Origin: Fidelibacterota bacterium | Lineage (GTDB): Bacteria; Pseudomonadota; Alphaproteobacteria; Rhodospirillales; Rhodospirillaceae | Reading direction: 5' to 3' | Length of the DNA stretch: 47,565 nucleotides | NCBI GenBank assembly: GCA_947476275.1 | Contig: CANJPQ010000030.1 | Location: 1 to 47,565, forward strand | Shown here: piece after piece, positions 26,846-35,487 of the stretch | Position numbering within the stretch: the first letter of the stretch is position 1 | How the letters are laid out: each line of letters begins with the position of its first letter | Notes under the pieces: generated by a model | The model's input: only the letters and a program-made list of their open reading frames with translations | Told to the model about the DNA's origin: nothing | Database searches by the model: none | Program-made: the position numbers and the translations under genes

Positions 26846-26904
26846 GCGCCATCGCGGCGCTCTCGTTCGGGATTTCATTGGGATGAGCGTCGCCCACCAC
26901 CGTC

Positions 26905-26927
26905 GTCCTCAGGCTTGACCGGAGGAC
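26905..26927. repeat. Dispersed GTC...CCAG hairpin, member 2
   Basis: GTCCTC (26905-26910) pairs with GAGGAC (26922-26927), continuing through GG/CC after one mismatch, with loop CTTGA. GTC precedes the stem and CCAG (26928-26931) follows. This is the same plan as the hairpins at 32413 and 46443. It lies in the gap after the response-regulator gene. Confidence 0.7.
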
Positions 26928-27053
26928 CCAGGGCCACGCGCACCGATTGCGTCCTCTGAAAACAACCGTTGAGACACTGCGACATCTTGCTGCCTTGACT
27001 TGGCGGCACCTTTCGCGCGGTTTTTGGTCCGCCCGCGGTGAAGAAAGTCAGGC

Positions 27054-27731
27054 GTGTCGTTCTCGGTTTCCCTCCCACGTCATGCGATCCCTCCCGCTCG
27101 CGCCCACCGTCGCGGCGGCCGCGCAGCTCTGGCTTTCGCCGTTGTATGTCTCCACATCGCGGCGTTCTTCGCGCTGTCGGATATCCGCGGCCCCGCCCTG
27201 ATCGCGCGCGACGATCTCGCTATCACGTGGATTCCCATCCTGGTGCCGGAACCGACGCCCGCGCCCACGCCCAAGTCCCGTCTCGATGCGGCCGCACAAT
27301 CGCCGTCTCCCCTCAGCCGGAAGAAGCAGCCCGCCGCGCCCGCCCTCGCTCTGCCGCAGGCCCCGGCGGTCGACACGCCGCAAACTTTCACGGGCCTGCA
27401 GAACTATGTCCTCTGCGGCCTGGGATCGGACGTCACGCGCACCCCCGCCGAACGGGAACGCTGCGCCGGCGTGCGCCGAAAGTTCGTGCTGGACGATTTG
27501 CCGTTACGCGCGCCGACCGAAGAGGAACGCCGCCGCGCCCAACAGCGCGAGCACGATCACGCCGTCCAACAAGCGCCCGTGCTGCTGCCGTGCATCAACG
27601 GCGGCATCGACATCCTGTGCGTTCTCTCGGGCGCGGCCACCGGCGGCTTCAAGATGGGCAGCTACGCCAACCAAAAATCCTCCCGCAAACGCGGCGACGT
27701 GCCGAGCGGACCGAAGCCGGGCGGGTTTTGA
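27054..27731 (+). CDS. TonB-like inner-membrane anchored protein, unknown function
   Basis: This protein of about 225 residues has a basic N-terminus, one membrane helix (LAFAVVCLHIAAFFAL, about 26-41) and a Pro-rich stretch (VPEPTPAPTP) like that of energy-transducing TonB proteins. The C-terminal half lacks the TonB domain and carries four Cys residues, in VLCGLG, RCAGVRR, LPCING and ILCVLSG. The Cys pattern suggests disulfides in the periplasm. The start is a GTG; a Met start is not available in frame nearby. It precedes the TonB receptor gene by 198 bp on the same strand and may be a dedicated accessory of it, but this is inference. I do not recognise the family. Confidence 0.65.
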   Translation: MSFSVSLPRHAIPPARAHRRGGRAALAFAVVCLHIAAFFALSDIRGPALIARDDLAITWIPILVPEPTPAPTPKSRLDAAAQSPSPLSRKKQPAAPALALPQAPAVDTPQTFTGLQNYVLCGLGSDVTRTPAERERCAGVRRKFVLDDLPLRAPTEEERRRAQQREHDHAVQQAPVLLPCINGGIDILCVLSGAATGGFKMGSYANQKSSRKRGDVPSGPKPGGF

Positions 27732-27878
27732 GGGGCGCGCGCAACACGCATTGCCGCGGCAACCATTCACCGTCGTTCGTGCGCTCGACCCGGGAACCTC
27801 ACAGCAGCAACGCCTGAACGTCATCGTTATATTCCGCTAGACATATCGAACGGCGCCCGCTTATAAGCCCGTCTTAGC

Positions 27879-27900
27879 GATATATCCGTAAAGATATATC
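27879..27900. promoter_or_regulatory. Tandem GATATATC sites before the TonB receptor gene
   Basis: Two identical palindromic octamers (27879-27886 and 27893-27900) are spaced 14 bp centre to centre, 30 bp upstream of the receptor ATG. They could be operator half-sites or tandem -10 boxes. The octamer recurs at 26211. Confidence 0.45.
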
Positions 27901-27929
27901 GATTGAGGTCTTTCGATGCGGGGGCAATT

Positions 27930-30476
27930 ATGACGACCTTTGGTATCAGCGCACGTTGGCTGCTCGGCGCTAATCTCTTGATCGCGGCAACAGTGCCGGT
28001 TCCGGCGGTCCTCGCCGCCGACTCTGCGACCCAGCTCGCTGCAGCCGGCAGCTTGGCAGGACTTGAGAGCATCACCGTCACGGCCCGTCGCCGCGAAGAA
28101 AATCTGCAGTCAGTGCCGATTGCCGTTTCAGCGATCACCGGCGAATTGCTTGAGCGCAACGGCGCGGTGAATACGCAGGCGCTGTCGCAGCTGGTTCCGT
28201 CGCTCTATTACAACTCCGCAAATCCGCGCAACACGGCCTACACCATCCGCGGTCTAGGTTCGAATACGCTGTCCGTCAGCGCGGCGAACGACGGTATCGA
28301 GCCCGGCGTGGCGTTCTACGTTGACGGCGTCTACCACGGCCGACCCGCAACGGCCGCCTTCGACTTCACCGACATCGCGCGCATCGAGGTGCTGCGCGGC
28401 CCGCAGGGAACGCTGTTCGGCAAGAACAGCACGGGCGGCGCCATCAGCATCGTCAGCCGCGCCCCCACCTTCGACCGCGAAGCCGACGGCGAGGTCTCTT
28501 ACGGCAGCGATCAATTCATCCAGGCGAAGGCGAGTTACAACGGCGGTATCACGGACCACGTCGCCGGCCGCCTCGCGGCGCAGATCACGAGACGCGACGG
28601 CCTCGCCCGTAACGTCATGACCGATCGCAAGCTCAATAACCTGAACAACATCGCCGTCCGCGGTCAGCTATTGGTCGAGGCCAGCGACAATCTGACGCTC
28701 CGCCTGATCGGCGACGTCTCGGATCTGGACTCGGATTGCTGCACGCAAAGCTTCCTGCGCATCGGCACCAGCTTCCGCAGTGCCGCGCGCCAGTTCGCGG
28801 GCCTCTCGGCGGCGCTGCCGGCCCATGGCTTCCCGGCCTACGTACCGCCCAGCACCAACGTGTTCGACCGCCTCACTGACATCGATGCGCCCTTGCATAT
28901 CAACACGCAGGACGGCGGCCTGTCCCTGAACGCCGATTGGAATCTGGGCAGCGCCACGCTCACGTCCATCACCGCCTGGCGTTATTGGGATTGGGATGTC
29001 GCCAACGACCGCGACTACATCGGCGTGCCGATCCAAACCGTGCAACGCATTCCGTCGCGCCAGGATCAGTACAGCGAGGAACTGCGGATTGCCTCCAACG
29101 GTGACGGACCGTTCAACTATGTCGGCGGTCTGTATGTCTTCACACAAACCATCAACGGCAAGCCGACCAGCGTGTACGGCCCCGCGTCGGCCTACTGGCT
29201 GATCAGCACCACCACCTTCGCCGCCGTCGACCGTCCGGACAATCTCACCGATGGCTACGGCCAGTACGGCACCTCGCACTTCAAGATGAACAGCTACGCG
29301 GTCTTCGGTGAGGCGAACTACAAGGTCACCTCGCGCCTGACCGCGACGTTGGGCTTGCGCTACACCTACGAAGACAAGACCGGGGACTACGCCACCGTCG
29401 TCAAAGGCGGCCTGCCATTTTCCACGCTGCCCGATCCCGTCACCTGCACCAGCCTCAACGGCGCTGTGCTGAACAACCGCGACAACGCCAAGCTCTCCCT
29501 GTTCCGCCCGCAGTGCTATTCGGTGAAGAACAGCGGTGGCAATGTGTCCGGTCGCGCGAACCTGGCCTACCAGGTGACCGACGACGTGATGGGCTACGCG
29601 AACTATGCCCGAGGCTACAAGTCCGGCGGCCTCAACATGTCGGGTCTGCAGCTTACCGGCGGCACCGGTGCGGGCGCGAACCAGCCGGCGCTCGATACCG
29701 CCGTCATTCGCGACGAACGCAACAACACCTACGAACTCGGGCTCAAGTCTTCGCTGTTCGGCGGCCGTGCGACCGCGAACCTCGCGGGCTATTGGACGAT
29801 CGTGAAGGACTTCCAGGCCAACATCGCCACGCCGGTCACCGGCAATAACGCGGCCCCTCTGCGCACCTTCCCGGCGAACATCCCGGAAGTGCAGGTGAAG
29901 GGCTTCGAAGCCGACGTTGCGGCGCAGCTGTTCCCGGGATTCACCGCGCGCGCGTCGCTCGCTTATGCCGACGGCAAGTACACCGACTATCCGGCCGGGC
30001 CTTGCCCGCTCGAATGGCAGAATACGAACGCGGTGGGCAGCTGCCAGCCCTTGAACCCTGCCGGTCTCGCCATCACGACCGTGAATCCGCGCGGCAATCC
30101 CACAATCCCCGGCGCCTACGTCATCACCGGTCTGCCGCTTGCGGGCCTATCCAAGTGGGCGGGCACCTTGGGTTTCGACTACACCGTGCCAAGCAACGGC
30201 GGCGAATTCCTGTTCAGCGGCGATATGAACATGCGCTCCGGCTACAACGCGGATACCACCAACTCCATCTACACCTACATCGACGGCTACAGCGTCGTGA
30301 ATGCCAGCTTCGGCTACCGCTTCAACAGTGGTTGGGAAGTGCGCGCGTTCGCCCGCAACCTGTTCGACCGGAATTACGTCACCGCGCTCACGATCCAGAC
30401 GGGCAACTCCGGCCTGATCCTCGGCCAGGCCGGCGACCCCCGCATGGTCGGCGTCACGCTCCGCGTGCGGATGTAG
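27930..30476 (+). CDS. TonB-dependent outer-membrane receptor
   Basis: This receptor of about 848 residues has a signal peptide ending near VLAADS. The TonB box is ITVTARRREENLQSVP, and the plug contains IEVLRGPQGTLFGKNSTGG. The long barrel ends GVTLRVRM. ATG 27930 with GGGGG before it is preferred over the upstream TTG at 27903. The first plug segment resembles the receptor at 4633, but the barrels differ, so ligands probably differ. Sited near the solute-binding protein at 24576 and the TonB-like protein at 27054, it may serve a second uptake route. No terminator was seen after it before the promoter at 30522. Confidence 0.92.
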   Translation: MTTFGISARWLLGANLLIAATVPVPAVLAADSATQLAAAGSLAGLESITVTARRREENLQSVPIAVSAITGELLERNGAVNTQALSQLVPSLYYNSANPRNTAYTIRGLGSNTLSVSAANDGIEPGVAFYVDGVYHGRPATAAFDFTDIARIEVLRGPQGTLFGKNSTGGAISIVSRAPTFDREADGEVSYGSDQFIQAKASYNGGITDHVAGRLAAQITRRDGLARNVMTDRKLNNLNNIAVRGQLLVEASDNLTLRLIGDVSDLDSDCCTQSFLRIGTSFRSAARQFAGLSAALPAHGFPAYVPPSTNVFDRLTDIDAPLHINTQDGGLSLNADWNLGSATLTSITAWRYWDWDVANDRDYIGVPIQTVQRIPSRQDQYSEELRIASNGDGPFNYVGGLYVFTQTINGKPTSVYGPASAYWLISTTTFAAVDRPDNLTDGYGQYGTSHFKMNSYAVFGEANYKVTSRLTATLGLRYTYEDKTGDYATVVKGGLPFSTLPDPVTCTSLNGAVLNNRDNAKLSLFRPQCYSVKNSGGNVSGRANLAYQVTDDVMGYANYARGYKSGGLNMSGLQLTGGTGAGANQPALDTAVIRDERNNTYELGLKSSLFGGRATANLAGYWTIVKDFQANIATPVTGNNAAPLRTFPANIPEVQVKGFEADVAAQLFPGFTARASLAYADGKYTDYPAGPCPLEWQNTNAVGSCQPLNPAGLAITTVNPRGNPTIPGAYVITGLPLAGLSKWAGTLGFDYTVPSNGGEFLFSGDMNMRSGYNADTTNSIYTYIDGYSVVNASFGYRFNSGWEVRAFARNLFDRNYVTALTIQTGNSGLILGQAGDPRMVGVTLRVRM

Positions 30477-30521
30477 GCACGCCCAGCGCGCAGAGGGTGA
30501 GGGCTGCACACACCGCGACAT

Positions 30522-30562
30522 TTGACACGATGTCACACCCGCAATATGTTCATTATTTGTTC
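30522..30562 (+). promoter_or_regulatory. Promoter with exact LexA-type box, copy 2
   Basis: TTGACA (30522-30527), 17 bp and TATGTT (30545-30550) make a near-consensus promoter. GTTC-N7-GTTC (30548-30562), the alphaproteobacterial LexA box, spans the -10 and the likely start. Two further dyads are present: TGACA-CGA-TGTCA (30523-30535) over the -35, and TGTTC-TTTTT-GAACA (30558-30572). Compare the copy at 722. Confidence 0.6.
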
Positions 30563-30583
30563 TTTTTGAACACAGTGAAGTGC

Positions 30584-30928
30584 ATGCGGCCCACACCACG
30601 CCATTCACCGAAAAATTCTGCGCGTATTTCGCGCGATAAAACGCGCGGGGGCGGCGCTCGCCTTTCGGCGCTTAACCCAAGTCTTTGGCCGCTTTTTGCC
30701 TCCCCTGCGCCAAAATCGTTCGCGCGTAATTCGCGCGTAAATGCGCGCTGGGCGGCCGAGATTTTCGCGCCTGTTTTGCGCGTAAAGCACGGCGAAACGC
30801 CCGCCACCCCTCGAGTTATCCCCAGGGGCTGGCAAAACCGGCCCCCGGGCTTTAGAACATCGCCTCCTAAACCCCCGGCCCGCCTCACAGGTCGACCCTG
30901 GAATGGCGCGCCGGCATTGCCTATTTGA
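30584..30928 (+). CDS. Small Arg/Pro-rich repeat protein, copy 2 (hypothetical)
   Basis: This 114-residue ORF starts about 27 nt after the predicted transcription start. It begins [20 protein letters not shown], has SP at the same residues (8-9) as the ORF at 778, and carries [10 protein letters not shown] at residues 46-55. A diverged unit, [10 protein letters not shown], is at 12-21, in the same frame. The stop TGA (30926-30928) is 8 bp before the DAHP synthase ATG. The ribosome site (GAAG, 3 nt before the ATG) is weak. The product is strongly basic and Pro-rich with no recognised domain. As with copy 1, the coding call depends on the promoter, repeat frame and positioning; GC-rich DNA can keep a frame open by chance. 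Confidence 0.4.
   Translation: MRPTPRHSPKNSARISRDKTRGGGARLSALNPSLWPLFASPAPKSFARNSRVNARWAAEIFAPVLRVKHGETPATPRVIPRGWQNRPPGFRTSPPKPPARLTGRPWNGAPALPI
30620..30647 (+). repeat. GCGCG-TAA repeat unit D (degenerate)
   Basis: GCGCG-TATTT-CGCGCG-ATAAAA-CGCGCG follows the same block plan as the unit at 30722. The last two blocks pair over 6 bp. The unit is in the same reading frame as the other copy in the small ORF. Confidence 0.6.
30722..30748 (+). repeat. GCGCG-TAA repeat unit C
   Basis: This unit is identical to unit A, and the identity extends 5 bp upstream (30717-30748 equals 845-876). It lies about 102 bp after unit D. The following flank resembles that of unit B. Confidence 0.75.
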
Positions 30929-30936
30929 GGCTCGTG

Positions 30937-32337
30937 ATGGCTATCAATCCCGCCCAGAAGTGGAGCCGCGACAGCTGGCGCTCCAAGCCCATCGAGCAGG
31001 TGCCGGTGTATCCGGACGCCGCCGCTCTGGCTGCGGTCGAGAAGCAGCTTCAGAACTACCCGCCGCTGGTGTTCGCCGGTGAGGCGCGTCGCCTGAAGAC
31101 CGCGCTCGGCCGCGTCTCCGAGGGCAAGGCGTTCCTGCTCCAGGGCGGCGATTGCGCGGAAAGCTTCGCCGAGTTCCACCCCAACAACATCCGCGACACC
31201 TTCCGCGTGCTGCTGCAGATGGCCGTCGTGCTCACCTTCGGCGGCGCGCTGCCGATCGTGAAGCTCGGCCGTCTCGCCGGCCAATTCGCCAAGCCGCGCT
31301 CGTCGCCAGATGAGACCATCGGCGGCGTCACGCTGCCGTCCTATCGCGGCGACAACATCAACGGCATGGAGTTCACCTCCGCTGCGCGCATCCCCGATCC
31401 GCAGCGCATGGTGCAGGCGTACAACCAGTCCGCCGCCACGCTCAACCTGCTGCGCGCGTTCGCGCAGGGCGGCTACGCGGACCTGCACAAGGTCCATCAG
31501 TGGACGCTCGGCTACACCGGCACGGCGCAGGCGCAGGAATATGCGCGCTTCGCGGACCGCATCCAGGAAACGCTCGAGTTCATGGAAGCTTGTGGTTTGA
31601 CCGGCGAAACCGTGCCGCAGATCCGCGAGACCGAGTTCTACACCTCGCACGAGGCGCTGTTGCTGCCTTACGAGGAAGCGCTGACGCGTAACGATTCCAC
31701 CACCGGCCAATGGTACGGCTGCTCCGCCCACTTCCTGTGGATCGGCGAGCGCACGCGCCAGCTCGATCACGCCCACGTGGAATACATGCGCGGCATCCAG
31801 AACCCCATCGGCGTGAAGGCGGGTCCCAAGACCACGCCAGACGAGCTGCTGGGCCTGATCGATGCGCTCAATCCGCACAACGAGGCCGGCCGTCTCACCG
31901 TCATCACCCGCATGGGGGCGGAGCGTCTGTCGGAACATCTGCCGACCCTGCTGCGCGCCATCCAGCGCGAGGGCAAGAAGGTGGTGTGGGTGTGCGATCC
32001 CATGCACGCCAACACCATCAAGGCGGCCTCGGGCTACAAGACGCGTCCGTTCGACAAGATCCTCGCCGAGGTGAAGGCGTTCTTCGCCGTGCATCGTGCG
32101 GAAGGAACCCATCCGGGCGGCGTGCACTTCGAGATGACCGGCACGGATGTCACCGAATGCACCGGCGGTTCGCAGGGCGTGACGGAAGCCAGCCTGGGCG
32201 ATCGCTATCACACCCACTGCGACCCGCGCCTCAACGCGGCGCAGGCGCTGGAGCTTGCATTCCTCATCGCCCAAAACCTCCGCGACGAACGCCGCCACAT
32301 GCAGGCCGCCGCCGCGAAGGACGCCGCTGTCGGATAG
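30937..32337 (+). CDS. aroG: Class II 3-deoxy-7-phosphoheptulonate (DAHP) synthase
   Basis: This 466-residue cytoplasmic enzyme condenses phosphoenolpyruvate and erythrose-4-P in the first step of the shikimate pathway. The class II (plant/actinobacterial) type is shown by [16 protein letters not shown] at the start, [14 protein letters not shown] with the metal-site Cys, [13 protein letters not shown], and [15 protein letters not shown] near the C-terminus. The ATG at 30937 has GAGG 7 nt upstream; an in-frame ATG at 30925 is less likely. The small repeat ORF ends 8 bp earlier, and the nearest good promoter is the LexA-boxed one at 30522. A double hairpin repeat follows the stop. Confidence 0.93.
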   Translation: MAINPAQKWSRDSWRSKPIEQVPVYPDAAALAAVEKQLQNYPPLVFAGEARRLKTALGRVSEGKAFLLQGGDCAESFAEFHPNNIRDTFRVLLQMAVVLTFGGALPIVKLGRLAGQFAKPRSSPDETIGGVTLPSYRGDNINGMEFTSAARIPDPQRMVQAYNQSAATLNLLRAFAQGGYADLHKVHQWTLGYTGTAQAQEYARFADRIQETLEFMEACGLTGETVPQIRETEFYTSHEALLLPYEEALTRNDSTTGQWYGCSAHFLWIGERTRQLDHAHVEYMRGIQNPIGVKAGPKTTPDELLGLIDALNPHNEAGRLTVITRMGAERLSEHLPTLLRAIQREGKKVVWVCDPMHANTIKAASGYKTRPFDKILAEVKAFFAVHRAEGTHPGGVHFEMTGTDVTECTGGSQGVTEASLGDRYHTHCDPRLNAAQALELAFLIAQNLRDERRHMQAAAAKDAAVG

Positions 32338-32340
32338 AAA

Positions 32341-32464
32341 GAAACCAAACCCCTGGATGCTCGCGATCCTGCGGATCGCAAGCATGACGGCATCCTAGGA
32401 AAATTCTTCGTCATCCTTGGCCCGCAGGGCCGAGGATCCAGAGGTTTTAGGTTTCTGGTTTTTT
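32341..32464. repeat. Mirror-image pair of dispersed hairpins (members 3 and 4)
   Basis: Two stem-loops face each other: 32357-32385 (13-bp stem with one G-U, loop TGC) and 32413-32437 (11-bp stem with one G-U, loop GCA). Inside them ATGACGG faces CGTCAT. Outside them GAAACC-AAACC-CTGGAT (32341 on) is the imperfect complement of ATCCAG-GGTTTTAGGTTTC. The whole 124-bp gap between the DAHP synthase and nadE is therefore one large inverted repeat. It may act as a two-way transcript barrier. Confidence 0.75.
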
Positions 32465-32477
32465 GCGCGGATCATCA

Positions 32478-34148
32478 GTGACCGACTCTCTCACCATCGC
32501 GCTTGCGCAGATCAACCCGACCGTCGGCGATGTCGACGGCAACGTCGCGCGCATTGCCGAAGCGCGCGCCGCGGCGAAGGGCGCCGATCTCGTTGTCGCG
32601 CCGGAGCTGTGCGTCAGCGGCTATCCGCCGGAAGACCTCGTCTATCGCGAGTCCTTCCTCGACACCGTCAAAGCCGGCGTCGACAAGCTCGCGGCGCTCA
32701 CCGGCGATAACGGACCCGCACTCCTGATCGGCGCGCCCTGGCGCGACAACGGCCAGACCTTCAACGCCGCCTTGCTGCTCGATGGCGGCAAGATCGCCGG
32801 CATCCGCTTCAAGCATCATCTGCCGAACTACGGCGTGTTCGATGAAGCGCGCGTGTTCACGCCCGGCCCGGCACCGGGCCCGATGGTGTTCCGCGATGTG
32901 CGTCTCGGCGTCATGGTCTGCGAGGACATGTGGTTCGAGGACGTCGCGGAAACGCTCGCTGAGTCCGGCGCGGAACTGCTGATCGTGCCGAATGGTTCGC
33001 CGTTCGAATTGGACAAGCCTGACTTTCGCCTCAACCACGCGGTTGCGCGCGTCACGGAAACCGGCCTGCCGCTGATCTACGTCAACCAGATGAGCGGGCA
33101 AGACGACCTTGTGTTCGATGGATCGAGCTTCGTCTTGAACGCCGACCGCTCCCTCGCTGTGCAGATGCCGGCGTGGACGACGACCGTCACGCTGACCACG
33201 TGGACGCGCACCGGCAAGACCTGGACCTGCGCGCCGCAGCCGCTCGCGGCTCCCTTGGATCGCCTGGAGAATGTCTATCAGGCCATGGTCCTGGGCTTGC
33301 GCGACTACGTCACCAAGAACCGTTTCCCCGGCGTCGTGCTCGGCCTCTCCGGCGGCATCGACAGCGCGCTCGCCGCCGCCGTGGCCGCCGATGCGTTGGG
33401 GCCGGAAAAAGTCCACTGCGTCATGATGCCGTCGCCCTACACGTCCCAGGAAAGCCTGGACGATGCGGCGGCCGTGGCGAAATTCCTCGGCGTGAAGCTC
33501 GACACCGTGTCCATCGCCCCGGCCATGAACGCCTACTACGCCATGCTGCGGCCGCTGTTCACCGGGGTCCAGGCCGACATCACCGAAGAGAATATCCAGT
33601 CCCGCGCGCGCGGCATGACGCTCATGGCGCTGTCGAACAAGTTCGGCAAGATGGTGCTGTCCACCGGCAACAAGAGCGAAATGTCCACCGGCTACGCCAC
33701 GCTCTACGGCGACATGTGCGGTGGCTACGCGGTACTGAAGGACGTCTACAAGACCACCGTGTTCGCCGTGTGCCGCTGGCGCAATGCGCACAAGCCCGCG
33801 GGCGGGCTCGGGCCGACCGGCCCGGTGATGCCGGAGAACGTGATCACCAAGCCGCCGACCGCCGAGTTGAAACCGAACCAGAAAGACCAGGACACGCTGC
33901 CGCCCTATGAAGACTTGGACGGCATCCTGAAAGGCCTGATCGAAGGGCAACTCGGCATCGCGGCCGTGGCGGCGAAGGGCTACGACGAAGCGACCGTGCG
34001 GCGCGTCTACAGGATGTTGAAGAACGCGGAATACAAGCGCCGCCAGGCGCCGCCGGGCGTGAAGATCACGCACATCGCTTTCGGCCGCGACTATCGCTAC
34101 CCGATCACCAACGGCTTCAACGACAACGCCTTTAACGACCTCGCCTAG
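32478..34148 (+). CDS. nadE: Glutamine-dependent NAD+ synthetase
   Basis: This 556-residue two-domain enzyme amidates nicotinate adenine dinucleotide to NAD+, using ammonia from glutamine. The N-terminal nitrilase-type glutaminase has Glu43 (PELCVSGYP), Lys112 (RFKHHLPNYG) and Cys148 (VMVCEDMW). The C-terminal ATP-pyrophosphatase domain has the SGGIDS loop at 291-296 and STGNKSEMSTGYATLYGD. A GTG at 32478 is the likely start, because ALAQINPTVGDVDGN begins at the right distance; a TTG at 32463 lies in repeat-like sequence. A conserved small gene and a tRNA methyltransferase gene follow closely on the same strand. Confidence 0.95.
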   Translation: MTDSLTIALAQINPTVGDVDGNVARIAEARAAAKGADLVVAPELCVSGYPPEDLVYRESFLDTVKAGVDKLAALTGDNGPALLIGAPWRDNGQTFNAALLLDGGKIAGIRFKHHLPNYGVFDEARVFTPGPAPGPMVFRDVRLGVMVCEDMWFEDVAETLAESGAELLIVPNGSPFELDKPDFRLNHAVARVTETGLPLIYVNQMSGQDDLVFDGSSFVLNADRSLAVQMPAWTTTVTLTTWTRTGKTWTCAPQPLAAPLDRLENVYQAMVLGLRDYVTKNRFPGVVLGLSGGIDSALAAAVAADALGPEKVHCVMMPSPYTSQESLDDAAAVAKFLGVKLDTVSIAPAMNAYYAMLRPLFTGVQADITEENIQSRARGMTLMALSNKFGKMVLSTGNKSEMSTGYATLYGDMCGGYAVLKDVYKTTVFAVCRWRNAHKPAGGLGPTGPVMPENVITKPPTAELKPNQKDQDTLPPYEDLDGILKGLIEGQLGIAAVAAKGYDEATVRRVYRMLKNAEYKRRQAPPGVKITHIAFGRDYRYPITNGFNDNAFNDLA

Positions 34149-34159
34149 GAGAGGCATCC

Positions 34160-34582
34160 ATGCCTGCCGTGTATGTAGCCCAGAGCCCGACCCAGCAGGA
34201 GTGGGGCAGCGATGTGGGCATCAGCAAAGACCTCTACAAGGTCGGCCTCGCGGAAGCGGACGGCGAGGCGGCCGCGAAAGAAGCCGTCGACGCGCTGAAT
34301 GCCGAGAAGGTCTGCGGCCAGGTCGACTGGCTCCTGATCGGCACGAAGGACTTTGCGATCGAGAGCGAAGAGGCGTTGATCGCCAAGCTCGCCGACCGCC
34401 AGAAGATGATCGATCCGAATTACTATCCCAAGCTCAAGGGCGTGCGCGGCATCTTCAAGGTGAACGTGCGCAACGTCGAAGCGCATCACGTCATCAAGAA
34501 CACCATGGAAGGCAAAGCCTCCAAGGTGCCGAAGCTGAAGCCCAAGGACATCGCAGAATATCTTCTCTCCGCCGTGACCTAG
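34160..34582 (+). CDS. Conserved hypothetical small protein
   Basis: This 140-residue acidic/basic mixed protein has no signal or membrane segment. GGAGAGGC precedes its ATG. The N-terminal part (PAVYVAQSP, then LYKVGLAEADG) and the spaced helix after it are faintly like GIY-YIG/T5orf172-type proteins, where a V-Y-V strand is followed by a K-V-G strand. Catalytic residues of that fold are not evident, so this is a weak resemblance only. It lies 11 bp after nadE and 3 bp before the methyltransferase gene, so it belongs to the same transcript. I do not assign a function. Confidence 0.7.
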   Translation: MPAVYVAQSPTQQEWGSDVGISKDLYKVGLAEADGEAAAKEAVDALNAEKVCGQVDWLLIGTKDFAIESEEALIAKLADRQKMIDPNYYPKLKGVRGIFKVNVRNVEAHHVIKNTMEGKASKVPKLKPKDIAEYLLSAVT

Positions 34583-34585
34583 CGC

Positions 34586-35428
34586 ATGACGACGTTCAAA
34601 CGCAGTGCGCAGGAAAAGGGACGGCTGCCGTCGCCGCCGGTGAAAAACGCACCGGCCGTGATCCTGGTCGAGCCCCAACTTGCGGAGAACATGGGCACCA
34701 CGGCGCGCGCCATGATGAACTGCGGGCTGTCCGATCTCCGCCTGGTCGATCCGAAGGAGGATTGGCTGAGCGAGCGCGCCTTGGCGGCTTGCTCCGGCGC
34801 TGACCGCATCCTCGAAGCCGCGCGGCGCTTTACGTCCACGGAAGAGGCGCTCGCCGATCTGGAGATGGTCTACGCCACCACCGCCCGCCGGCGTGAGATG
34901 ACCAAGCCGGTCATGACCGCCCGCGCCGCGGCGGGCCATATGCGCGATCAAGGCGATCGCAAATTAGGTCTGCTGTTCGGCCGCGAGCGCTCCGGTCTCA
35001 CCAACCACGAGATCGCGCTCACCAACATCCTGGTCGAGGTGCCCCTCAATCCGGAGCATTCCTCCCTCAATCTCGCCCAGGCCGTCCTGCTGGTCGGCTA
35101 CGAGTGGTTCACCGCGGCCTACACCGGCCCGGACGCCCTGGTGACCGCCCGCACCCAACTTGCCGACAAGAAAGAGATGGAGGGGCTGTTCAAGCACCTG
35201 GAGGACGAACTCACCATTTGCGGCTTCCTGCGCAACGACGAGATGAAGCCGGCGATGGTCATCAACCTCCGCAACATGCTCCAGCGGGCCGAACTCACCC
35301 AGCAGGAAGCCCGCACCCTCCACGGCGTCATCAAGGAATTACGCTACGGCCGGCGCCCCGACCGGCCCGTCCGCCAGCCCGGGTACGCGAACGAGAGCAA
35401 TAAGCATTTGAAATTACAGGAAGAATAG
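34586..35428 (+). CDS. trmJ: TrmJ-type SPOUT RNA methyltransferase
   Basis: This 280-residue cytoplasmic enzyme probably 2'-O-methylates tRNA at position 32. The three SpoU motifs are in order: VEPQLAENMGTTARAMMN, LLFGRERSGLTNHEI and NPEHSSLNLAQAV, the last two forming the trefoil-knot SAM site. The C-terminal 100 residues are helical, as in TrmJ. The start is the first ATG, 3 bp after the preceding stop, without its own strong ribosome site, so translation is likely coupled. rpsD follows behind its own promoter. Confidence 0.9.
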   Translation: MTTFKRSAQEKGRLPSPPVKNAPAVILVEPQLAENMGTTARAMMNCGLSDLRLVDPKEDWLSERALAACSGADRILEAARRFTSTEEALADLEMVYATTARRREMTKPVMTARAAAGHMRDQGDRKLGLLFGRERSGLTNHEIALTNILVEVPLNPEHSSLNLAQAVLLVGYEWFTAAYTGPDALVTARTQLADKKEMEGLFKHLEDELTICGFLRNDEMKPAMVINLRNMLQRAELTQQEARTLHGVIKELRYGRRPDRPVRQPGYANESNKHLKLQEE

Positions 35429-35443
35429 GGCCCAACGCCCGGT

Positions 35444-35471
35444 TTGACTTCACTTCCGCGATCCCTATACT
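35444..35471 (+). promoter_or_regulatory. Promoter of rpsD
   Basis: TTGACT (35444-35449), a 16-bp spacer and TATACT (35466-35471) form one of the best sigma70-like promoters in the window, with a leader of about 90 nt to the rpsD start. Confidence 0.8.
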
Positions 35472-35487
35472 CCGCCCGCTTTCACTT

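Noticed and set aside
30553-32385. 610-codon minus-strand open frame opposite the DAHP synthase gene
   Set aside because: It is a shadow of the DAHP synthase gene and the repeat region, with no family resemblance.
32475-34157. 560-codon minus-strand open frame opposite nadE
   Set aside because: It is antisense to a gene with intact catalytic motifs and has no domain of its own.
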